Assembly: GCA_963824225.1 (NCBI GenBank)
Contig: CAWGOF010000003.1
Coordinates: 1,674,001 to 1,738,000 of the forward strand
Length of the DNA stretch: 64,000 nt
Source of the DNA: CAWGOF01 sp963824225
Lineage (GTDB): Bacteria; Acidobacteriota; Polarisedimenticolia; Polarisedimenticolales; Polarisedimenticolaceae
Direction of reading: 5' to 3'
The notes beneath the pieces are model-generated. The model worked only from the letters and a program-made list of their open reading frames with translations. It was not told the origin of the DNA and did not search any database. Shown one piece after another: positions 24,893 to 34,400 of the stretch (position 1 is the stretch's first letter; each line of letters opens with the position of its first letter). A program made the translations under genes and the position numbers.

Positions 24893-26476
24893 ATGCGGCT
24901 CGCCGAGCTGGTCCGGACGTCCGCCGCGGTCCAGGCGTCTGCGCGTCGACTCGACAAGACGAGGCGTATCGCGGAGACGCTGTCGCGGCTCGAGCCCGAA
25001 GAGATCGAGATCGCGGTCACGTTCCTTTCGGGCGGGACGCGGCAGGGACGGCTCGGCGTGGGGGGCGCCTCGATCCGCGCCGCGGCCCACGCGACGCCCG
25101 CCGAGCCCGAGACGCTGACGCTCGGCGAGGTCGACCGGACGTTCGCCGCGATCGCGAGCGTGCGGGGCGGCGGCGCGGCGAGGGAGCGCTCGCGTCTGCT
25201 CGCCGGCCTCCTCGCCCTCGCGACCGCGGCCGAGCAAGACTTCCTGACCCGCTTGCTCTACGGGGAGCTGCGCCAGGGCGCGCTCGAGGGGATCGTGGTC
25301 GAGGCCGTGGCCCAGGCCGCGGGCCTGGCGCCCGACCGCGTCCGCCGCGCGGCCATGCTGTCCGGCGACCTCGCGCCTGTGGCCCGCGCGGCGATCGTCG
25401 ACGGCGAGGCGGCGCTCGCGCGGTTCGTGGTCGAGCTGATGCGTCCGATCCAGCCCATGCTCGCCGAGCCCGCCGAGGACCTGCCGGGGGCTCTCGTCGC
25501 CGCGGGGGAAGCGCTCGTCGAGCAGAAGCTCGACGGCGCGAGGATCCAGGTCCATCGCGTCGGCGACGACGTGCGCGTGTTCTCTCGCGCGCTGCGCGAC
25601 GTGACCGACGCCGTGCCCGAGGTGCTCGACGTCGTACGCCGCTCGGCCGCGCGGGAGCTGATCCTCGATGGCGAGGTGATCGGGCTCAAGCCCTCGGGCG
25701 CGCCGCAGCCGTTCCAGGTCACGATGCGCCGGTTCGGGCGGCGTCTCGACGTCGAGTCGCTGCGGACCGAGCTGCCGCTGACCCCGTTCTTCTTCGATTG
25801 CCTCGCGCTCGACGGCGCACCGCTGATCGACGAGCCGCTCGAGCGCCGACTCGTCGCGCTCGACTCGGTCCTCGAGCCGACGTCGATCGTGCCGCGGCTC
25901 GTCCGACCCACGACCGAAGAGGCCGTGGCGTTCCTCGAGCGCACGCTCGCCGCGGGGCACGAAGGCGTGATGGTCAAGACGCTCGCCGCGCCCTACGCCG
26001 CGGGACGGCGCGGTGCTTCGTGGCTGAAGATCAAGCGCGCGCGGACGCTCGACCTGGTCGTGCTCGCCGTGGAATGGGGGAGCGGCAGGCGCCGCGGCTG
26101 GCTCAGCAACCTGCACCTCGGCGCGCGGGACGACGAGCGCGGCGGCTTTGTCATGCTGGGCAAGACGTTCAAGGGCATGACGGACGAGCTCTTGGACTGG
26201 CAGACGCGCGAGCTCCTCGCGCGAGAGATCGGCCGGGACGACTCTACGGTCTACGTCCGGCCCGAGCTCGTGGTCGAGATCGCGTTCAACGACCTGCAGG
26301 CGAGCCCGCACTATCCGGGAGGCCTGGCCCTGCGCTTCGCCCGCGTGAAGGGCTATCGTCCGGACAAGACGGCAGCCGACGCCGACTCGTTCGCGACCGT
26401 CCAGCGCGTGTACACGCAGATGACGGGCAACGACCCGCCCGCCCGCATCGCGCGGGGCGCTCGCGGTCCTACTTGA
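24893..26476 (+). CDS. ATP-dependent DNA ligase (archaeal/LigB-like type)
   Basis: DNA ligase of 527 residues with an N-terminal DNA-binding domain (residues 1-200), adenylation domain and OB-fold. Motif I is VEQKLDGARIQVH, with Lys near residue 210 as the AMP-accepting residue. Also visible are LDGEVIGL (motif III), FFDCLALDG, GHEGVMVKTL (motif IV) and SWLKIKRARTLDLVVLAVEWG (motif V, cut here to SWLKIKRAR). This three-domain type is the main ligase in archaea and a second, repair-type ligase in some bacteria besides LigA. It is probably leaderless (TACGAT six nt before ATG). The 3' end overlaps the convergent cyclase gene by 8 bp. Confidence 0.93.
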   Translation: MRLAELVRTSAAVQASARRLDKTRRIAETLSRLEPEEIEIAVTFLSGGTRQGRLGVGGASIRAAAHATPAEPETLTLGEVDRTFAAIASVRGGGAARERSRLLAGLLALATAAEQDFLTRLLYGELRQGALEGIVVEAVAQAAGLAPDRVRRAAMLSGDLAPVARAAIVDGEAALARFVVELMRPIQPMLAEPAEDLPGALVAAGEALVEQKLDGARIQVHRVGDDVRVFSRALRDVTDAVPEVLDVVRRSAARELILDGEVIGLKPSGAPQPFQVTMRRFGRRLDVESLRTELPLTPFFFDCLALDGAPLIDEPLERRLVALDSVLEPTSIVPRLVRPTTEEAVAFLERTLAAGHEGVMVKTLAAPYAAGRRGASWLKIKRARTLDLVVLAVEWGSGRRRGWLSNLHLGARDDERGGFVMLGKTFKGMTDELLDWQTRELLAREIGRDDSTVYVRPELVVEIAFNDLQASPHYPGGLALRFARVKGYRPDKTAADADSFATVQRVYTQMTGNDPPARIARGARGPT

Positions 26477-27416
26477 TGGCGATCGGGTTCACGATCGCCT
26501 GCACGGCGCCGGTGATGCGCGCGGGGCCGAGCGTGAACAGGAACTCCCACGCCTGGTCCCGCACCATCGCCTCGGTGCTCATGTTCTCCAGGATGTGGAT
26601 CCCGTGGAGCGGGATCAGCACCTGGTGCACCTCCCACGGGCCCGCGCCTTCCTCGAACGGAACGACCTCGACGCCCCACGTGTCGGCGCCGATCATCGAC
26701 ACCTCGGCTGCCGCGAGGTAGCTCGCCGCCTCGCGGCCCAGCCCGGGCTCGCCCGCGGCGAACCGGGCGTTGTCGCGGCCCAGGAGCTTCGACCACCCGG
26801 TGTGGAACAGCACGACGTCACCCTTCTCGAGCGCCGCCACGGCCTGACGCTTCATCGCGCCCTCGATCTCCGCGCGACGGAACACCGTGCCCTCGGGCAC
26901 GATGTCAATTCCGAGGTACCCGGCCATGTCGAGCAGGACGCCGCGCGTGGCGATCGCCGGCACGTTCTCGATCCCCAGCTTCTTCAAGCCGTCGACCTTG
27001 GCGAAGTCGGTGGACCGGTTGCAGTTGTAGTACAGGTTGTCGATCCCGAGGTGCCCGAGCCCGTCGATCTGCGAGCCGATGCCGACCCACCCGTGGATGA
27101 TGTCGTCGTTGTACGACAGCTTCGCCGGTCCGAGCGTCGCGCCGGCGAGCTGATTGGGCTGGACGACCGTGATCGACCACGTGCGGGGTGGGTAGGCCGG
27201 CGTGTCCCGGTTCGTCTCGATAGCCAGGCGATACGCCTTGCCGCGCGTCACGAGCTTCGCCGCCGCGAGCGTCTTCGCCGGCGTCACGTAGCGCAGGTTC
27301 CCGACCTGATCGTCGGGACCGAACTTCGACGCGGTCGGGCAACGCGAGTCCTGGGCCGAGATCGCGCTGGCGACGAGGAATCCGAGCCCGACGCACACCG
27401 CGACGACGCATCTCAT
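26469..27416 (-). CDS. Exported cyclase-family protein (kynurenine formamidase-like fold)
   Basis: Protein of 315 residues with a signal peptide (VAVCVGLGFLVASAISAQ) and a cyclase-fold domain. The metal-binding motif of the family, H-x-G-T-H-x-D-x-x-x-H, appears as HGWVGIGSQIDGLGHLG near residue 105: the first and last His and the Asp are kept, while the middle His is Gln, as seen in a known subgroup that often binds manganese or zinc. HTGWSKLLG and the C-terminal HQVLIPLHGIHILENM are also typical. It probably hydrolyses a small amide or lactone outside the cytoplasm; the substrate is unknown. GGAGAAC precedes the ATG. Confidence 0.82.
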   Translation of the reverse strand: MRCVVAVCVGLGFLVASAISAQDSRCPTASKFGPDDQVGNLRYVTPAKTLAAAKLVTRGKAYRLAIETNRDTPAYPPRTWSITVVQPNQLAGATLGPAKLSYNDDIIHGWVGIGSQIDGLGHLGIDNLYYNCNRSTDFAKVDGLKKLGIENVPAIATRGVLLDMAGYLGIDIVPEGTVFRRAEIEGAMKRQAVAALEKGDVVLFHTGWSKLLGRDNARFAAGEPGLGREAASYLAAAEVSMIGADTWGVEVVPFEEGAGPWEVHQVLIPLHGIHILENMSTEAMVRDQAWEFLFTLGPARITGAVQAIVNPIAIK

Positions 27417-27438
27417 GACCGTTCTCCGTGGACGGGCG

Positions 27439-28623
27439 TCAGCTGAACGCGCCGATCCCGGTGATCGCCTCGCCGAGGATCAGGCCGTGGACGTCGTGCG
27501 TCCCCTCGTACGTGTACACCGACTCCAGGTTCGCCATGTGGCGCATCGATTGGTACTCGACGAGGATCCCGCTCGCGCCGAGGAGCCGGCGCGCCTCGCG
27601 CGCGACCTCGCACGCCATGTTCACGTTGTTGCGCTTGGCCAGCGAGATCTGCGTGTGCTTGACCGTGCCGCGCTCCTTGAGCCGGCCGAGCTGCAGGCAC
27701 AGGAGCTGGGCCTTCGTGATCTCGCTGAGCATCTCGACGAGCCGGACCTGCTGGAGCTGGAACGACGCGAGCGGACGGTCGAACTGGGTCCGGCTCTTGG
27801 CGTAGGACAGCGCCTCGACGTAGCACGCCATCGCCGCGCCCACGGCGCCCCACGCGATGCCGTAGCGCGCCTGGTTGAGGCACATCAGCGGGCTCTTCAG
27901 CCCGCCCGACCCGGGGAGCACGCTGTCTCCCGCCACGCGCACGTCGACGAGCGACAGCTCGCTCGTGTCCGACGCCAGGAGCGACAGCTTGCCCTTCTGA
28001 TCGGTGGCCGTGAATCCCGGCCGGTCGGTCTCGACGAGGAACCCGCGCACCGCTCCCGGATCGTCGAGCGCGCCGGTCTTGGCCCACACGATCGCGACGT
28101 CGGCGAGCGAGCCGTTCGTGATCCACATCTTGGTGCCGTTGAGGACCCACTCGTTCCCGTCCTGCACCGCGCGCGTGGTCATGCCGCCGGGGTCGGATCC
28201 GTGGTCCGGCTCGGTCAGGCCGAAGCAGCCGATCGCCTCTCCGCGGGCCAGGCGCGGGAGCCAGCGCTCCTTCTGCTCCTCCGAGCCGAACGTGGCGATC
28301 GGATACATGACCAGCGCGCCCTGGACCGAGGCAAACGAGCGGATCCCCGAATCGCCGCGCTCGAGCTCCTGCATCAGCAGGCCGTAGGCCACGTCGCCCA
28401 GCTCGGCGCAGCCGTAGCGCGCGGGCAGGTTCGCCCCGAGGACGCCCAGCTCGCCCAGCTCGGGCACGAGCTCTCGCGGAAACCGCCGCTCGACGTAGCA
28501 TCGGCCGATCACCGCGAGCAAGCGCTCGTCGACCCACGTGCGGATCGTGTCGCGGACCGACCGCTCGTCCTCGGACAGGAGCGAGTCCAGATCGTAGAAG
28601 TCGACACCGGGGAACTTGGCCAC
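27439..28623 (-). CDS. gcdH: Glutaryl-CoA dehydrogenase
   Basis: Flavoprotein of 394 residues, normal for the family. It oxidises and decarboxylates glutaryl-CoA to crotonyl-CoA in lysine, tryptophan and benzoyl-CoA catabolism. Signatures are FGLTEPDHGSDPGGM (FAD/substrate region), GTKMWITNGSLADVAIVWAK (cut at 20), the Arg-rich LNQARYGIAWGAVG typical of GcdH rather than other acyl-CoA dehydrogenases, and the catalytic-base segment Y-T-Y-E-G-T-H-D-V-H near residue 370. A TAGGAT hexamer ends six bases before the GTG start (28623), so translation is probably leaderless. An amidohydrolase gene lies just upstream. Confidence 0.92.
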   Translation of the reverse strand: MAKFPGVDFYDLDSLLSEDERSVRDTIRTWVDERLLAVIGRCYVERRFPRELVPELGELGVLGANLPARYGCAELGDVAYGLLMQELERGDSGIRSFASVQGALVMYPIATFGSEEQKERWLPRLARGEAIGCFGLTEPDHGSDPGGMTTRAVQDGNEWVLNGTKMWITNGSLADVAIVWAKTGALDDPGAVRGFLVETDRPGFTATDQKGKLSLLASDTSELSLVDVRVAGDSVLPGSGGLKSPLMCLNQARYGIAWGAVGAAMACYVEALSYAKSRTQFDRPLASFQLQQVRLVEMLSEITKAQLLCLQLGRLKERGTVKHTQISLAKRNNVNMACEVAREARRLLGASGILVEYQSMRHMANLESVYTYEGTHDVHGLILGEAITGIGAFS

Positions 28624-28632
28624 GGGTCTATC

Positions 28633-29934
28633 CTACTCCGCCTGCGGAGGTCTCTCCTGCGGATCGTGCTCGCGCTCGTCCTGCACGACGCGACCGCCCT
28701 GCACGACGAAGCGAACCCGCTCGAGGACCGTCACGTCGGTGAGCGGATCGCCGTCGACGGCGATCAGATCGGCGAGCTTGCCCGGCGCCACACTGCCGAC
28801 ACGATCCGACCAGCCGAGGAGCGCTGCGGCACGCGTCGTCGCGGCACGGATCGCCTCGATCGGCGACACACCGGCATCGACCAGGACCGCGAGCTCTCGG
28901 GCGTTGAGCCCGTGGGGAAAGACGGTCGCGTCCGTGCCGAGGGCGATCGGCACGCCGCGGGCGATCGCCTCGGCGAGACCCGCTCGTGCTCGGTCGCGGC
29001 TTTCGCGCAGTCGCGCGAGCGCCGCGGGCGGCGCGCCCCGCTCTTCGCTCTGCTCGAGGAGCCAGTCGAGACGATAGAGCGTCGGGACGAGGACGGTACC
29101 GCGGGCGAGCATGCGCTCGATCGTCTCGCGGTCGAGGAGCCCCGCGTGCTCGATCGAGTCGACGCCGGCCTCGACCGCGGCGACGATCGCCGCCGGACCC
29201 TGGGCGTGGGCCGCGACACGAAGACCCCGCTCGTGCGCCGCCTCGACGACCGCCCGCAGCTCGTCGAGCGAGAGCTCGGTCGCCGTGCGGTCGGCGGGCC
29301 CGGGAACGACCTGTCCACCGGCGCAGACCTTGATCACGTCGACCCGATCGGCGACGAGCCGCTCGACACGTGCCCGCGCCTCCTCGATCCCGCGGATCAC
29401 ACCCTCGCCATTGAACACCTGATCGCACACGCCGCCCGCCGAGCCGAGACCGGGTCCCGAGACGACCATCCGCGGCCCGGGAACCACGCCCTGGGCGATC
29501 GCGTCGCGGAGTCTCAGATCGGCACCGCCCGTCGACCCGAGGTTGCGAACGGTGGTGAAGCCCGCGAGCAGCGTGGCCCGCGCCTCGGCGGCCCCCGGCA
29601 TGTCCGGACCGGCGCTCGGCCGAGCGGTCGCCGCGCCCCACGCGAGGTGGACGTGCGCGTCGATCAGCCCCGGCAGCAGGCTCGCATCGCCGAGGTCGAT
29701 GACCTGCGCCGCGCCCGCGGCCGCGGCCGCGGCCGCCTGGTCTCTCACGGAGACCACGCGCTCGCCCGAGATCACGACCGCCGGCCGCTCGATCCAGCGC
29801 CCGCCGTCGACGTCGAGGAGTCGAGCGGCCTTGATGACGAGCGTCGGCGCATCGACGTCGTGGCTCGGCTGCTTGTGACAGGCCGATGCCTGGACGAGGA
29901 GTAGGACCAGGAGCAGCGCCACTCGATCACGCAC
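28633..29934 (-). CDS. Amidohydrolase-family lipoprotein
   Basis: Metal-dependent hydrolase of 433 residues, exported and probably lipidated (VLLLVQASAC, lipobox cysteine near residue 19). TIM-barrel amidohydrolase motifs: LLPGLIDAHVHLAWG (first two metal His), VIKVCAGGQV with the bridging Lys, VAAHAQGP (His), SIEHAGLLD (His) and ALGTDATVFPHG (Asp). The C-terminal PGKLADLIAVDGDPL is typical of imidazolonepropionase-like, Xaa-Pro dipeptidase-type members. Substrate unknown. The GTG start follows a TAGAGT hexamer by nine bases. It is 9 bp from gcdH and probably co-transcribed. Confidence 0.87.
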   Translation of the reverse strand: MRDRVALLLVLLLVQASACHKQPSHDVDAPTLVIKAARLLDVDGGRWIERPAVVISGERVVSVRDQAAAAAAAGAAQVIDLGDASLLPGLIDAHVHLAWGAATARPSAGPDMPGAAEARATLLAGFTTVRNLGSTGGADLRLRDAIAQGVVPGPRMVVSGPGLGSAGGVCDQVFNGEGVIRGIEEARARVERLVADRVDVIKVCAGGQVVPGPADRTATELSLDELRAVVEAAHERGLRVAAHAQGPAAIVAAVEAGVDSIEHAGLLDRETIERMLARGTVLVPTLYRLDWLLEQSEERGAPPAALARLRESRDRARAGLAEAIARGVPIALGTDATVFPHGLNARELAVLVDAGVSPIEAIRAATTRAAALLGWSDRVGSVAPGKLADLIAVDGDPLTDVTVLERVRFVVQGGRVVQDEREHDPQERPPQAE

Positions 29935-29964
29935 CTGGCCGGTACTCTACTCCAGAAGCCACGC

Positions 29965-31020
29965 CTACCCCGTCCCGTGCTCGTGCCGGTGGTGCTGGTC
30001 CTCGCTGTGCGCGTGACGGTGCGACGTGGGCCGGTGCCGGTGCGTGTGCGAGTGCGGGCCGATCGGCATCGGATCGTGGGTGTGGTCGTGGTGCCCATCG
30101 TCATGGGTGTGCAGGTGCTCGTGCTCGAGCGCCTCGTGCACATGGAAATGGTCGTGGCGCTCGGTCGCATGGAGCCACACGCCCGCTCCGACCAGGAGCG
30201 CTCCCAGGGCGAAGCTGGAGCCGGGCCAGCGCGTGCCCATCCCGAGCGCGGCGGCGGCGCCGAGGAACGGAGCGATCGAGAACACGGACGCAGTCCGCGC
30301 CGCGCCTACCGCTCGTTGCGCGCGCAGGTAGAGCGCCAGGCTCGCGCCGAAGCCGAGCGCGCCCGTGACGACGAGCAGCGCCGTCCGCGGGAGGGTTGGC
30401 CAGGGTTGCCCGAGCGTGAGCGCGACCAAAGCTGCGACACTGCCACCGATCAGGCCCTTGCCGACGACCACGGCGAGCGGATCGCGATCGGCCAGACGGC
30501 GCGACAGCGTGTTGTCCACGCCCCAGCCGAGGGACGCGAGCCCGACGAGCAGCGCACCGTGGAGCGAGATCCGGTCCGGTCGCCCGGCGGTCGCGACGAG
30601 GCCGCCGGCGACGATGAGGACGGCGGCGACGAGCACGCGACGGCCGAGGTGCTCGTGGAACACGAGCCGCGCGAGCACGAGCGTGAACGGCGCTTCGAGC
30701 GCAAGCAAGAGCGCGGCGCTCGCGGCATCGACACGCTCGAGGCCGAGCACGAGGCAGGTGGGCGCCAGCATCCCGCCCACGATCGCCACGGCGATCAACG
30801 TGCCGGCGTGCTGGCGGCGGAGCGGCGCCTCGGCGCGGCCACTTGCATGTCGCGCGAGTCCAGCACCCGCACCGGCCGCCGCGCCGAGGTACAGTAGCGC
30901 TCCGCAGGCGAGCGCTCCGGCGCCCGCCGAGGCCAGCTGCACCACGGGCGCGGTGAGCCCGAAGAGAGCGGCGGCGAGCGCCGCCAGACCGACGCCGTGC
31001 TCGATCGGCGAGCGAGCCAT
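29965..31020 (-). CDS. DMT/EamA-family exporter with His-rich C-terminal tail
   Basis: Membrane protein of 351 residues with ten predicted helices in two EamA halves (GLTAPVVQLASAGAGALACG; VDAASAALLLALEAPFTLVL and ASLGWGVDNTLSRRL). The last 67 residues are hydrophilic and hold 23 histidines with interspersed Asp and Glu (HEHLHTHDDGHHDHTHD, HSHTHRHRP). Such tails bind Ni, Co, Zn or Cu and are found on metal chaperones and efflux pumps, so metal export is plausible, but the core belongs to the metabolite-exporter family. A GACAAT hexamer lies six bases before the ATG. Confidence 0.85.
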   Translation of the reverse strand: MARSPIEHGVGLAALAAALFGLTAPVVQLASAGAGALACGALLYLGAAAGAGAGLARHASGRAEAPLRRQHAGTLIAVAIVGGMLAPTCLVLGLERVDAASAALLLALEAPFTLVLARLVFHEHLGRRVLVAAVLIVAGGLVATAGRPDRISLHGALLVGLASLGWGVDNTLSRRLADRDPLAVVVGKGLIGGSVAALVALTLGQPWPTLPRTALLVVTGALGFGASLALYLRAQRAVGAARTASVFSIAPFLGAAAALGMGTRWPGSSFALGALLVGAGVWLHATERHDHFHVHEALEHEHLHTHDDGHHDHTHDPMPIGPHSHTHRHRPTSHRHAHSEDQHHRHEHGTG

Positions 31021-31053
31021 CCCGCTATTGTCGCTTGGCCCGCGGTGCGAGAG

Positions 31054-31410
31054 CTACTCCGCGGTGCGGCGGATCACCTTCTCGATGCTGGGCTCCATGT
31101 CTATGCTGCCCTTGAATCGAGCACCGTCGGCCAGGACGACGCGTGGGGCGCGGATGTCTCCCAAGATCGACCCTGTGCTTCCGATTTCAATCCTGTGATC
31201 GGCCGACACGTTACCCACGAGACGTCCCTGGACGATGACGGTGCTCGCGTCCTCGATGTCGGCCTTGACGTGGCCGTTCTCGCCGAGGGTGATCTGGTGG
31301 CCTGTGACGAGGATCTTGCCCTCGACCGTTCCGTCGATGATCAGGTCCTCGTTCCCCGTCAGCTCGCCCTCGATGTGCATCGAGCGGCCGATACAAACCT
31401 GGTTGCTCAT
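31054..31410 (-). CDS. Bactofilin-family cytoskeletal protein
   Basis: Small protein of 118 residues consisting of a single bactofilin (DUF583) beta-helix domain. It shows the regular pattern of Gly and hydrophobic residues, for example IEGELTGNEDLIIDGTVEGK, VKADIEDASTVIVQGRLVGN and IEIGSTGSILGDIRAPRVVL. Bactofilins polymerise without nucleotides into filaments that place cell-wall and polar proteins. The N-terminal tail is short and there is no membrane helix. GGGAGAG precedes the ATG. Confidence 0.93.
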   Translation of the reverse strand: MSNQVCIGRSMHIEGELTGNEDLIIDGTVEGKILVTGHQITLGENGHVKADIEDASTVIVQGRLVGNVSADHRIEIGSTGSILGDIRAPRVVLADGARFKGSIDMEPSIEKVIRRTAE

Positions 31411-31487
31411 TTGGCTCTCCCGGTTGTAGGGCGTCTTGGCAGCAAACTCCGCGCCACATCGGGGAGCCTCGGGCTCGAGTACCCGTC

Positions 31488-34400
31488 TTACTCCGCGCTG
31501 CGGCGGATGACGCCGCCCTCACCGACGGTCCAGCCGTGGAGCGCGTCCGCCGCGAACTGGACGTCGAGGAGTCGAGCGCTCGTCCCCGACGGCTGGCTGG
31601 TCCAGCTCGTTCCGCCGTTCGTCGTCTTGCGGATCACGCCGCCGTCGCCCACCACGTAGCCCGTCGTGGCGTTCACGAACTGGACCCCGAACAGAGCCGC
31701 GCTCGTCCCGGACGTCAGCGCGCTCCAGTTGACGCCGCCGTTCGTCGTCCTGCGAATCACGCCACCCTCGCCGACGACGAAGCCGGTCGTGTTCGACACG
31801 AAGTGCACGCCGAACAGCTCGGCGCTCGTCCCGGAGCTGAGCGCGGTCCAGGTCGAGCCACCGTTCGTCGTGCGCAGGATGACCCCCGACTTGCCCACGA
31901 CGTAGCCCACCGACGCGTCGACGGGGAAGTGCACCGCGTGCAGGTCGTCCCCCGTGCCCGAGCTCTGCGCCGTCCAGTTCATTCCTCCGTTCGTCGTCTT
32001 GCGGATCGTGCCGTTGCGCCCCACGACCCAGCCGATGGCCGCGTCGACGGGGAAGTCGACGTCCAGGAGATCGACGAACGTTCCGGAGAGCTGCACGACC
32101 CAGCTCGAGCCGCCGTTCGTCGTCTTCAGAACCACGCCCTTCCCGCCGACCGCATAGCCCGTCGAGGCGTTCACCGGGAAGTCGACACCGAGGAAATGCT
32201 CGACCGTGAGCGCAAACTGCCCCGTCCAGGTCGCTCCACCGTTCGACGTGACCAGGAGTGTTCCGTTCTCCCCCACCGCGTGCCCGACACTGTCGCTGCT
32301 CGCGGCGACGCCCCACAGCGTCCGCGACTGACCCGAGCTCTGCGCGATCCAGCACTGCGGCACACCGCAGCCGCACGCTCCCGGGACGATCTTGTTCGCG
32401 TCGGTCGGGCAACCGTCGCACGCGTTGCCCGTGCCGTCGCCGTCGCCGTCGGCCTGCGCCGGGTTGGCCACGTTCGGGCAGTTGTCGACGTTCGCGCACC
32501 GTCCGTCGGCGTCGGCGTCGTTCGCCGCGTCGAGCGGGCACGCATCGCACACGTCCCCGAGGTGGTCGAGATCGATGTCGACCTGCGTCGTGTTGAACGT
32601 ATCGGGACAGTTGTCCGCGGCGTCCTCGATGCCGTCGTTGTCTCGATCGACCAGGCTCGCGCACGCGTCGCCGCGGCCGTCGGCGTTCGCGTCGGCCTGG
32701 CTCGGGTTGACACGCGTCGGACAGTTGTCGCACACGTCGCCGACGAAGTCGTGGTCGACGTCCGACAGATCGCCCTGCGCCACGAGCACGCAGTTGTCCG
32801 AGAGATCGCCCACGCCGTCGCCGTCCGAGTCGGCGTTCGGTTGCGGGCAGCTTCCGGTGAACGTCGGTGGCTGCGGGACCTCGTCGAGCACGCTCTCGCC
32901 GCACACGTTCACGGCCGTCACGAGATAGAACTGCACCGCGCCCACGAGCGGGACTTCGGGCTGCGCGCTCGCGAGCAGCGGGGTTCCGGCACCGACGCAG
33001 GTCAAGGTCGACGGCACCGGCTGTCCGACGTTCCGGGAGCCCCGGTAGACGTTCGACAGGTGGCCTTCCGTCCCGCGGAGCCAGGACACCGTCGCGCCGT
33101 TCGACTTGCGCAGCTGCACGGTCGGACCGACCGAGCCCGGGGGGTGCGCGACGCCCGCCGCGAGCGGAGCGCAATCTTGCGTATCGGCCACACTGTCGCC
33201 GTCGTCGTCCGCGTCGCACGCGTCGCCGGCCCGGTCCTTGTCGGTGTCGGTCTGCAGCGGATTCGACAAGGTCGGACAGTTGTCGAGCCGGTCGATCACA
33301 CCGTCCCCGTCGATGTCGCCGGGAACGTCGCACGCGTCCCCCAGCCCGTCCTGGTCCTCGTCGGCCTGGTTCGGGTTGAACGTGCCGGGGCAGTTGTCCG
33401 TGTCGCCGCAGATCCCATCACCGTCGGCGTCGTTGTCCAGGTCGAGGGGACATGCATCGCACGCGTCCCCGCGCCCATCGCCGTCGGTGTCGGTCTGCGC
33501 CGGGTTCGGGAAACCCGGGCAGTTGTCCGCGTTCTCGCACGTCCCGTCGCCGTCGAAGTCGTTCGTCGCATCGAGAGGGCACGCATCGCAGACGTCGCCT
33601 GCTCCGTCCCCGTCCGCGTCGGTCTGAGCGGCGTTCGCGACGGTCGGACAATTGTCGACGTTTCCGCAGATGCCGTCTCCATCCGCGTCATTCGCCGGGT
33701 CGCTGGGACACGGATCGCAGGCGTCGCCGAGCCCATCCGCATCGGCGTTCGCCTGGCCGGCATTCGCGATCGTCGGGCAGTTGTCCGCGTTTCCGCAGAC
33801 GCCGTCGCCGTCCACGTCGTTCGCCGGGTCGCTGGGACACGGATCGCAGGCGTCGCCGAGCCCATCCGCATCGGCGTTCGCCTGGTCCTCGTTCGCGACC
33901 GTCGGGCAGTTGTCCGCAGCGTCGCACACGCCGTCGCCATCGGCGTCGGGGCCGCTCGGGCAGGCCGATCCCTTGACGATCGTGAACTCGTCCTGGATCA
34001 CACCCGACGGGTCGATCATCCGGGCATCGAGGCGCAGTCCGTCGACGTCGAGCACCACCGAGCCCAGCGTGTTCGTCGAGAAGTACATCGCCGGATGGGC
34101 GAGGGGCGACGGCACGATCGAGCCGCCGTTCCCCGCGACCGTGTACACCGCGCCGGCGTGCGGCGCCGAGAAGCCCCCCGGCTTGAGGTAGAAGCCGTCG
34201 GGACTGCTCTCCCGTCCGCTGCCCCCGTCGACGACGTGGCTCGGACCGAACGTGCTCGAGGCGCCGTAGTGGCCGTCGATGAGGAACGAGCGCTCGTAGC
34301 CGTGGCTGTGGCCGGTCAGCACCAGATCGACGCCGTGGGCCTCGAGGATCGGCAGCGCGTTCTCGCGCATCTCGATCAGCTCCATCTCGGTGTCCGAGTC

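Noticed and set aside
26595..29904. Long plus-strand frames opposite the cyclase, gcdH and amidohydrolase genes
   Set aside because: All contain only Arg/Asp/His-rich shadow sequence, while the minus-strand frames carry complete family motifs.
33400..33960. CRISPR-like direct repeats
   Set aside because: The repeats are in frame, encode TSP3 Asp loops, vary in sequence, and lack unique spacers of constant length.
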